This document shows positions 13,290 to 22,150 of a stretch of 64,000 nucleotides of DNA, piece after piece. The first letter of the stretch is position 1. Every line of letters begins with the position of its first letter. A program made the translations under genes and the position numbers. Source of the stretch: Taeniopygia guttata (lineage: Eukaryota > Chordata > Aves > Passeriformes > Estrildidae); NCBI RefSeq assembly GCF_048771995.1, contig NC_133063.1, forward strand, positions 69,941,514-70,005,513, in the 5' to 3' direction. A model generated the notes under the pieces. It was not told where the DNA came from. It saw only the letters and a program-made list of their open reading frames with translations, and ran no database searches.

Positions 13290-14180
13290 CACTCCCAGGC
13301 TTCATGGCAGAAGGGAACGCACAAGCAGACCTCTTGACCATGCCTATGCAGACCACCTTACCAAACATCCTGAAGCAAGCACAGGTAATCCACACTTTCT
13401 ACCATCAAAATGCCCCAGCATTCATGTGCATATTTAATATCTTAAGATGACAGGCCAAAATGATTGTCAGTTCCTGCCCGGCTTGCCAAAGACATGCTTC
13501 AGAGGTGGTGTGAACCCTAGGGGGTTAAACAGTTTACAACTATGGCAACCAGATATTACCCACTATCAATCTTTTGAGCAATTAAAATATTTACATGTAT
13601 CTATAGGTACATTTTCAGGTGCTATTTTTGTTTCTGCTCATAGTGGAGAAAAGACCAATGATGCAATAAAACATTTTTACAAGCATTTGCATCACTGGGC
13701 ATCCCCCAAATAATAAAACCTGATAATGGACCTGCTTATACATCTCAAAAATCACAAGAATTCCTCAGTTTATGGGGTGTCAACCATACCACTGGCATCT
13801 CTCACTCCTCCACAGGCCAATCCATCATAGAAAGAGCCCACAGAACATTAAAAGACATCTTAGAAGAACAAAAAAGGGGAGTAGCAATACTAACTACAAC
13901 AGAAGGGTAGTGAAAAGCCCTTTATGTTTCCTTTATGTTTTTAATTTTTTAAATAACTCCTTCATTGAAACAGTTCCACCCATTTTAGGTATTTTAGTAA
14001 TACCACCCGAACTAAACTCAAAGAAAAACCATCAGGGTTTGTAAAAGACACTGAAACTGGACAAGTTTCAGGGGCCTACCCCCTAGTCACCTGGGGAAGA
14101 GGATTTGCTTGTGTGTCCACAGGTGCAGGACCCAAGTGGATACCAGCCAAGAATATCAAACCTCAGTTACAGCCATTGTG
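13290..14180 (+). pseudogene. Integrase remnant of the ERV
   Basis: Segments match retroviral integrase: an N-terminal zinc-binding region with a CPAC-like string near 13475, the catalytic core with DNGPAYTS near 13725 and HSSTGQSIIERAHRTLK near 13805-13855, and a C-terminal ACVSTGAGPKWIPAKNIKP string near 14108-14166. Fossil; broken. Confidence 0.8.
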
Positions 14181-14579
14181 GGAGGTCACAGAACCATCAG
14201 AAACTCCAACAGTGGACCTAGCGAAGAATAGGACAGCAATTCCAGGACAAGAGCAGGACTCGCCAAGGACTCCTAAAAAGACTGAGAATGACATATTCCT
14301 TGCTCACAGTTTGTAGCCTTCTTTATTTCCTTCCTCCAAGTAACACCTGGACAGTCTTGCAACTGTAAGACAAAATGTATGGGTCACCCTTGCTAACCTC
14401 ACTAAATGAGAGACCGTGTGTCTTTCAGTGGCCAGCCCGAGTAGGGCTACCTACAGATGTGTAGCCAATACCAGAGAATACCATCCTTACTCTGCAGATC
14501 TGGGGTCATAGTTCTAAAAACTGGAAGTTTAACTCCGTAGATGATTGGGACCACTGGACCAGAAAACTACCACATGCCC

Positions 14580-14800
14580 CAAATGAGCTCCAAGAATTGG
14601 AACTATTTGCACCCTCCCCTAGATCCTTCCTTGTATAAAAGTCCTTGCACACCAGGGCTCATGGTCTTTCATCCCTGGACCCTCCTTGGTAGTAAACCAT
14701 CTTGGAATCTCTATGATTTCCTTGTTGTTGTCTCTGCCTTTGGTGCTTTAGCACACCACTGTGCTGTGGAGAGCAAACCCTGCTCTACTGTTACTCAGAC
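14580..14800 (+). mobile_element. Probable 3' LTR remnant of the ERV
   Basis: A TATA-like TGTATAAAAG lies near 14631, followed about 60 bases later by a polyadenylation-like AGTAAA. This is the usual promoter-R order of an LTR. The outer boundaries are not clear and I found no target duplication. Confidence 0.4.
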
Positions 14801-14879
14801 CATATAGCATCTGGGTACAGCCACTCTTGGCGCGTTGTTGGCAGCTAGTGAGAGATACCAGCACCATGTCAACACACTT

Positions 14880-17540
14880 TTCTACTGGATGCATTTCTCT
14901 TCAAAAATTTATGTAATATTTATCATCCTGCAGTTATGAACACTGATTCTAGTATTTTCCATTTACCAAAGTAACTTTGGACATTTTTAATAGAGTCAAG
15001 ATCATCATCCAAGACGAGTATACTACTCCACACATGCCAGAAATTTTGCTGTTTTAATCCTTGTCTGATACCAGTATAGCATATGCTATTCTTCATTGTT
15101 TTAAAGCTAGGAAAAAAACCCCAAACATTAAAAAATAAGTGTCAGGTGACGTCAAGAATATTTTTGGACTTCCACCGGTGCTCTGATGTTGTAGGTTTTA
15201 TTACAGTAATATTAATGAGATGGATAGCTGTATCTAAAGACAACAATGGCTACATCAAATCAAATAATGAGTGAGACCAAAAACGTACTAATCTTCAGGA
15301 TTTTCTTGGTTGATACAGTCCAAAATCTTTAATGGTTCTGAATTCATGTTGTTTCTCAGAACCACGACAGCATTAGTGCTTTGAACTTAATAAATTTTTT
15401 TTTTGTTAGGCAACTTGTGGCAGAGTCAATCCTCTTATGACTGGAAAAAGTTGCCAAAGTAGTTCATACAAACCAATTTATCTTCATGGTTTCAAATTAC
15501 TTTAAGGAGTCTTGCAGACTAAACTGGACTTTCAGCTCTTCCCGCAGTATCTTGGAGCCAGTACTTACTCAGTTGCTGTCTACTGTTTCCTCTTTGTTCC
15601 TTCATGACATTTCTTGGGCAGAGACATGCACTCTTCAAGACACCAGGAAAAAACCCCCTCATATTCACCTGCTTAGTAAGAAAGGACAGAATATATTTCT
15701 AGAGGAGGGCATTACAAAGAGATGTAATCAATTTTTCTCAGTTCAGCCCTCAAATCACACAAATGAAGAAAAATGACAATAATGGTTAAATGCCACTTGT
15801 TTGCAGGCTCATATTTATCTGATTCTGTGTGGACTTCATGCACTGTTTAGAGAAAACTTACAGTTTAAATGCAAGCAGTTTGATTACTAACATAGTCAAG
15901 CCTTACTTTCTGCTATTGCAGTCTAAGCATATTAGCTGTTTTTTTGTGGAAGAAAGATACCTTAACTACTTGGGGATGAGACAAGCAGAAGATAAAGACT
16001 GCCACCTATTGTTCCAAAATAAAGCACAGCTTCTACATACAGCAAGAGAACATGAACATCCTGAGTTCAGTGCTCCAGCTATCTTTATCAATTTCCCAAT
16101 ACATATTTTGGTTTCCCTAACATATGAACTTTTATCTAAGTGGAATCCATTTTGGATCTATGCCTAATTTATAAATTGAAAGACTTTTCCACATTTCAGT
16201 GAATGGCATCAACAAACCAAATTCACAGGAAGTATAAAGTACCTGGGTGGAGTATTTAATTACGAGATGTACTTGCTTTCTTTTCAGGTAAACCTACGTA
16301 CATGAATTCTATTACCTATTTACAGTGGAGGCAAGAAAAAATTTTGTGTTCTTTGTCCTTGTCTGAATATTCATGTTCACCTTGTCATTATTATAGAATT
16401 GTCTTTTATAAACATAAAACTACTGAAGCCCATTAAAGTCACATAGGTACTGCAGATAAAATGGACAGTTACTGTGAAAATTCTGATAGGGAAAACCATT
16501 AAATATAGGTCAGAAAACAGTGTACTGAAAAGAAGACACATGAATTGACACAGAGGGGAGACAACGTGATCTGACTATATATTGTTAATGTTTTATCCCT
16601 TCCACACTACAGTACAATTAAGACTCTTGACCATCTACCCAGTACTACTGGAAATCAGAACTACATTTTCCATAAATCTGGCAGCAGGAATATGACTAAA
16701 GAAAAATCTAGTGTTACCAAACAATGAACCTTTGCCTGCTCAGCTGAACTGGCTGTAAGACCAGAATCCAGGTACCAGAGATTTGATGCCTATGTAGACT
16801 TGAAATGCACTATTCTAGTACTACAGCCCTGCAGAGACATTTTGGAATAGTCTCTCTATTTTATCCTGACATTTTTTGAGAACAAGAGCTGTCAGCTGAA
16901 AGAAGCATTGTTTCTAATGAAAGTGAATAATGTTAAATACAATAAGGATGCCTCTATGTTTAAAAAAATGTCAAGAGTCAATATAACAGAAATAAATATT
17001 TAATGTGGATTCTCATCTTGGAAGTTCTATTTATGATTATCTAGTCTAGCCTTTGTAAGAGGTGCATAGATATTCTGGAAGTTTCTACATAAAACAAAAA
17101 GATTCTTAGACAGAGCACTCAAAATACTTTTCATCTGGATAGAATGACATTATTGGAAGAAGGATACCTACCAACTATATCTGTGGATAAACTTACTCCC
17201 TTTTTGTCCTGCTAGTGTTTTTACTGTTCATCATTCCCAGTTAAAATGTGCCTGTCTTCATGTCATGAAAATGTTTAACTGCTACAGAGCTCCATGAATG
17301 AATCTCCAGAACATTACGAGTTAGAAGCTTACACATATTGCTGTCAATATTTTAAAAACATGATGAAAAAGATGCAAAACAGACAAATGATATACAGTTA
17401 AAGAAAAAAAAAAAAGTTTTTTCTTCTGTTATATAGCATCACCAAACTGCATACTCGTAATTAAACATAGGCCACAGAAATTTTCAGTGACTAATATAAA
17501 GAAAGATGTGTGCTAATGTCTTTACAAATAATGTGATGAG
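14880..17540. other. Intergenic, no gene seen
   Basis: AT-rich sequence with no recognisable exon or element. Open frames up to 112 codons (15829-16167) lack any known motif. A short A-rich run occurs near 17400. Confidence 0.45.
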
Positions 17541-17552
17541 TGAAGGTATAGG

Positions 17553-17965
17553 TGTTAATGTCTTTGAAATGCGTCTTAATGTCTCTACTAACTTGGGCAA
17601 GAGGTGGTTGCAGAGCCCAAGCAAGGGTCTGCACAAGCCTGAACTTCTGAACTAATAATAATAGGTTCAAGGGGGGAACATGCAGCAGGTGGTTTTTGGG
17701 GGGATATATGTGGTAGGCGGTTCAGGAAGGCTGTACCTTCCTAGTACCTCAGCCAACGGGGAAAGGAAGAGGGTAACATGTGGCAGGGAGCTTAGGATAA
17801 AAGGAGGCTGTGCTCTCTGAAACCCTGAGAGAGAAAACCCCATGGGCATGTGCCCCAGAAGACTCTCTCACTTTATCTGACTAAACCTGGAGGACTCCTC
17901 TGTCTCCTTTTTAGACATAAAACCCTGGCATTTGTGGATATTCTGACACTATATTACACTTAAAC
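17553..17965 (+). mobile_element. Probable solo LTR, boundaries approximate
   Basis: The stretch is GC-richer than its surroundings. It has a TATA-like GGATAAAAGG near 17793, then a pyrimidine-rich R/U5-like part ending near TATTCTGACA. The left end may be at TGTTAATGTC (about 17553). I could not find an exact target duplication, so the ends are estimates. The family is uncertain; ERVL-like is a guess. Confidence 0.45.
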
Positions 17966-18384
17966 AGCTAGTGCTCGCACTGTAATTTATAACTCAATGC
18001 ACCATTTAACAGAAGCTGCAGCAATCTACACAGTCTAGACAACTGTATCAGAAGCAGGATAAAACCTGTCTCACTGGCATTAGCTTCTCTGCTTTGGGCC
18101 AGCAGTGCTTTATTTCTGGTATTTGCTGCCATCTCATGTGTTTCAAGAACTATTGCAGTGGAATTCTAGAAGCCATCATTTCATACATCTAAAAAAACTT
18201 TAGATAGCTATGTGACTACAATGTTAAGAAAATACATTACTTAATGTTCTGATATGATTTTTTAGTGTTGCTGCTATGTGATATGGAAATGACCTACATT
18301 TAAAACCAGAATGAAATTGTGCTCCAATTTGGGTGAAATAGCATGCTGTGACCAGTTTTCAACTCTCAGTTATATGAAGGACAT

Positions 18385-19160
18385 TGACATGCTTCCAGAC
18401 GTCCAGCAGAAGGCCAAAACATTGTCAGGGACTGAAGAATATCTCTAATGAGAAGCAACTGAAGGAGTTAGGTTTGCTTACCCTTAAGAGGATGAGGCTT
18501 CAGGGCAACCTTATTGCTGTCCACCAGTATCCAGTGGGTAGGCATAGAAAAGATGTGTGACAAACAACCCCTGACTTCTAAAATTTTCAAGGTTTATTAA
18601 ACCTTCACAAACACAACAAAGGACTGAATAAAGAAAAAGGGCAGAGATCTGTAAGCATATGACTGACCACATGCTCATCTACAAAATTGCTGCTCCACCT
18701 TTTATACCCCACCGGAGCATCAGGCAACCCTGGCCACTCCCAAAGTCTGTCAGTAAACTTCTTCTTCGCCGTCCATTGGTGGAGACTACTTCCTTGCTAC
18801 TTGATTTGAGGTCAGGTGTTGTCATGCCTCGGCCTCCTAGTAACAAACCTACCCTGAGAACCAAGGCTGTCCCATTACAATTCAGAGGGGGAAGGGGACT
18901 ATGGAGAGAACAGCGGATGTCCAAACAACAGACAGTGAAACTTCTCTTAACATACACAAAATATTAATCTCTTAATTGTAAGAACCGATCATCATATTAC
19001 CCATCTTTAATAGATGGAGCCTCCTTGGAAGAACACAGTGATCAGACAAGACAAGCACATTTATTGTAATACAGGAAATTCAGTGTATATTTTGGAAAAA
19101 TTTTTCACCATGAGTGGTAGCATACTGAAACAGGGACCCAGAAGTGTCACGGAAGACAAA
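18385..19160 (+). mobile_element. CR1 LINE 3' fragment, split by an LTR
   Basis: The left part (about 18385-18555) matches the CR1 3' region: AGCAACTGAAGGAGTTAGG, then AACCTTATTGCTGTCCACCAGTA. The right part resumes at about 19012 with GATGGAGCC, then GGAAATTCAGTGTATATTTTG and CACCATGAGTGGTAG, again in CR1 order. The two halves are separated by an inserted LTR. The copy is 5'-truncated and strongly diverged, so it is old. Confidence 0.75.
18551..19016 (-). mobile_element. Solo LTR inside CR1, 5-bp target duplication
   Basis: The insert is about 18556-19011 (456 bp), flanked by AGATG at 18551-18555 and 19012-19016, which fits the CR1 sequence it interrupts. Read on the minus strand it has a TATA-like GGTATAAAAGG (plus-strand 18701 region) and an AATAAA signal near plus-strand 18594-18600, and it ends in TTGTCACA. 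A five-base duplication is usual for ERVL or ERV1-type elements. It is younger than the CR1. No internal region is left. Confidence 0.7.
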
Positions 19161-19242
19161 TTTTTAACTCAAACAGATGTCAGCTTCTCAAATCAGGAAT
19201 GGTTCCTGACCACTGTGAAACAGAAAAAATACACTGTCACAC

Positions 19243-19270
19243 AGAAAAAAAAAAAAAAAAAAAAAAAAAA
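19243..19270. repeat. Poly(A) tract
   Basis: A run of about 27 A shortly after the last recognisable CR1 sequence. CR1 elements do not normally end in poly(A), so this is probably an independent microsatellite. Confidence 0.8.
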
Positions 19271-19274
19271 TTGT

Positions 19275-20350
19275 TCAGAAGTTTATGCTGCCTAGATATT
19301 GCATCAGCAACCTAAAACACCCTAAAACATAGGTAAGGGAACAGGTTATCCTTTTCTCTTAGAGGTTGTTGTCATGGGACCAGGGTTTTTGTTACTAACA
19401 CTAACCTAAAGACATAGCCCAAAATATGAAAGCCAGGAAGAAAGTGCAGAAAAGCTTTCTTAAACTTCAGTAATTAAAAGAGTCTTCCTCCCAGGTAGAA
19501 CATTGCAGCAAATTCACAGGTGCTTTGAGATGCACCCATGCAAGATAAGCATGTATTGGAAACACTGTGCCAGAGCAGTTTAATAAAGCCAAAATACTGA
19601 TTTATTGATCACAATTGCTACATAAGTATTCTGAAAAAGGTCCCTGTCCTTACTTCCATCTATTAAAACAGAAGTTCTTAGCTACTGGCTTTGAAAAATG
19701 ATGCCAAGGTATAGCTTTCCACAGCCACAGCGCTATGAAGATTAATGCTCTCACACTACCCATGTGCACCCTTAGTCCGTAACTTGGGACTGGCCTGAGC
19801 CAGTGGCTGTGGGAGGTGCATGCTTTGGCAACACTTTAACACACTCCAAGGCACTTCGTGACCTCTTAGAGAGTTGTAACCTGAAAGAACAACAGATGAG
19901 GAGAGGGTTGACTTGATACTTCCAAGAGTTATCCTGTACTTTCTCTTCAACAAATACTCTGCCTGAGTCTTAGAGACCACATTTGAAAACAATGTAAAGT
20001 CATCAATCTTTTTTGCTTCATAGTGAACTAGCAAGCAGGTAACAATGAGAAACTGCATTCAGCTGCACGTTTTTCTCATAAGCATTCAAAAAGTATTTTA
20101 TTAACCCCACCAAAGGTTTAAGGAAGAAGGCAAATAACTCCTCTGTTTCTTCTACTCATGTTCAGTAAAACAAAAGGTGTTTCCCTGGACAGAAGAGGAA
20201 GATTTATTTTAGACACTGCTAGACATAATAGTGCCCTACAGAGATATTCAGAGATAGAGCTGCAGATTTTGTTAGCGCATAATATTGTGTTCAAATGAAA
20301 AAATAACATAAATATCTCTGAGCTCAGCAAACTTACAGAAGTAGGTATGA
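19275..20350. other. Intergenic, no gene seen
   Basis: AT-rich sequence with no recognisable exon or element; frames of about 100 codons on the minus strand (19756-20058) show no motif. Confidence 0.4.
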
Positions 20351-20355
20351 TCCCT

Positions 20356-20516
20356 CCACAAAAAAAAACCCAAACAAACCCAAACCAAAACAAAAAAAAC
20401 CCCAAAAAAACCCACCCACCAAAAAAACAAAACAAAACAAAACAAAACAAACCCCAAAAAACAAAAAAAAAAAAACATAAAAAAACCAACAAAACACAAA
20501 ACCCCAAAAAAACCAG
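20356..20516. repeat. A/C-rich low-complexity tract
   Basis: About 160 bases of A runs broken by CC, CCC or CCCC (AAACCCAAACAAACCC and similar). It is the reverse-complement style of the T/G tract near 9.7 kb. The phenylalanine/glycine-rich frames on the minus strand are artefacts. Confidence 0.9.
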
Positions 20517-21070
20517 CCCCGGAAAGTCCTGTATTTTCAGGCTTCTTTAGCATTAAAACAAATCTTTGACTTTCAAAGATGAATATAACTTCTTTTAACA
20601 TCATAGGTATACATGAGGGATGACTAAAGAGGTCTTGTCCTTTAATTATATTCTGGTTGTTTTTCACTACTTTCTAGAACACTGCAAGCAGAAGCAAAAT
20701 AAAAGATGAACATGATTTGAGGTCAGGTGTTGTGAGTAAGAAAAGGTAAAGTGTACCACACACTAATTAAACTACAGACTCATTCATTTTAGCAGCATCT
20801 AAACAGTCAAAATTATACTGTACCATGGCACTTCAGAAAGGAAAGACATCACATTTAGTACTATGGGCCTTTGTCACCAAAAGCAACATAAAACTTTCAC
20901 AAACAAAATCACAGCTGTATTGCTTCATATGAGACACTATGGCATACAGATTAATTAGGAAACCATGCCGACCTTGAAGCTTGCTCTGAGAGATCCACCA
21001 TTTCTAAGGACCTGAAAGGTCCTGCCCATTCTGAGGTTACAAAAGGAGGAAGTGTAGAGGGATTTCTTAA
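20517..21070. other. Proximal upstream region of KDM4C
   Basis: AT-rich, no gene. A 21-base string at 20713-20733 is identical to 18802-18822 inside the LTR nested in CR1, so a sliver of a related LTR may be present. Confidence 0.35.
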
Positions 21071-21074
21071 CAAA

Positions 21075-21255
21075 AAAGGGTTATTAGTGGAATCGGCGGC
21101 CGAGGAAGGTGATGGAGTCACCGCCCCCGGAAGTGTTCAAGAAAACATCTGGCACTCAGCGCCATGCTCTAGCTGACTTGGTGGTGTTCAGTCATAGTTC
21201 GGACTCGATAGCCTCAAATGTCTTTTCCAACACAGTCAATTCTGCGGTTCTCTAA
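21075..21255 (+). mobile_element. CR1 3' tail abutting the promoter CpG island
   Basis: GTGATGGAGTCACCGCCCC, GAAGTGTTCAAGAAAACATC, GGTGGTGTTCAGTCATAG and GTCTTTTCCAACACAGTC follow one another in the order of the CR1 3' end. It stops roughly 20 bases before the GC-rich island begins. 5'-truncated and inactive. Confidence 0.8.
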
Positions 21256-21276
21256 CAGACCGACTTGCTCTAAGCT

Positions 21277-22150
21277 TTGCGCTGGCACTTTCCCCGGGAG
21301 CGTCCCTGTAAGCGCGCAAGCCCCAGAGAAGCGGGCAGGCTCTTTGCGGCCCCTGGAGCGGTGGAGCCGCCCAGGAAGGCAAGGCGGCGAGGCGAGCCGA
21401 GGCGAGCCGGGCCGGGCCGGGCCGGGCCGAGCTGCCCACAGCGCCCGCTGCCGCCTCGGCTCCGCCCCCGCCCCCCACGTGACGTGCCGGGCGCCGCGCC
21501 CCGCGTCACGTGCGCTGCCCCCCGCGAGCGCGCGTGCGCAGCCAGCAGCTGTCATCCGAAGTCTGGGAGCGGGGCTCTGGCGCGCGCGCACGGCGGGGGC
21601 AGCCGCAGCCTCGGGGACGGGGGAGCCGGTGGCGGGGAAGGGAGCGCGCCTGCCCCTGCCCCTGCCTCCTCCCCTTCCTCTTCCTCCTTCCCTTCCTCTT
21701 CCCCTTCCCTTCCCTGTCCTGTCTTGACCTGCCCTGCCCTGCCCAGTCGCCTCCCGTCCCGCGCCGCCCCGCCTCTCATCCCTTCTCCGGCCGCGCCTGC
21801 CCGCTGGAGCCGCTCCCGGACAGGTGCGGCGGGAGCGCTGAGCTGGCCCTGGCGGCGGCCGCGGCTGTGCGGCGAGGAGGTACGGGCTGCGAGCGGGCCG
21901 GGACGAGCGGGCAAGGCGGCAGGGCGGCCGAAGTGCGCCGGGCAGGTGGGAGCGGGGGCGCGGCGGGTCCCGGCGGCGAGTGGGGCCCGAGTTCCGGGCG
22001 CGGGGCGGAGCGGCCGCAGCGCCGCCGGGCAGCCCCGGAGGCGAGAAAGGGCACGCGGCAGCCCCCGCGCCCGGAGCGGATGGATGCTGGGGCTCCGCGC
22101 CGCGGACCAGAGGGTGGCGGCTGGGACCGAGGTGAAGAAGGGAAACCGGC
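21277..22150 (+). promoter_or_regulatory. KDM4C: CpG island: probable KDM4C promoter and noncoding first exon
   Basis: This is the only strongly GC- and CpG-rich block in the window, with no TATA box. It holds GC boxes (CTCCGCCCCCGCCCCCC near 21460-21476), two CACGTG E-boxes (21476-21481 and 21507-21512), an NRF1-like CGCGCGTGCGCA (21529-21540), a GGGCC pentamer run (about 21408-21428) and a pyrimidine tract (21665-21715). The KDM4C start codon exon at 35.2 kb has only 21 untranslated bases, so a noncoding first exon must lie upstream, and this island is the best candidate. Possible donors are CAG|GTGCGG (exon end 21823), GAG|GTACGG (21879) and CAG|GTGGGA (21945). I cannot tell which is used. 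Long open frames here on both strands are GC-rich artefacts. Confidence 0.8.
21665..21715. repeat. 51-base uninterrupted pyrimidine tract
   Basis: C/T only for 51 bases, built from CCTTCC/TCTTCC-like units. It lies inside the CpG island, between the E-boxes and the candidate splice donors, so it could be in the first exon. Such tracts can form triplex (H-) DNA; that is inference. Confidence 0.9.

Larger units (their letters stand above)
9967..14800 (+). mobile_element. Endogenous retrovirus fossil, class II (ERVK/beta-like), 5'-truncated
   Basis: Parts in order on the plus strand: the end of a gag capsid and a nucleocapsid zinc-knuckle region (about 9970-10640), a protease-like stretch (about 10640-11170), reverse transcriptase (about 11200-12410), RNase H (after a nested LTR, about 12950-13220), integrase (about 13290-14180), a remnant with no clear envelope, and an LTR-like 3' end (about 14580-14800). 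Similarity is to betaretrovirus-like avian elements. No 5' LTR is visible. The copy is broken, with well over ten breaks, and cannot be active. Its decay and the insertion nested inside it suggest considerable age. It lies about 6 kb upstream of the KDM4C promoter in the same orientation. Confidence 0.85.

Noticed and set aside
20356-20516. Telomere-like repeat in the A/C-rich tract
   Set aside because: There are no TTAGGG or CCCTAA units; the spacing of C clusters is irregular, so it is low complexity.
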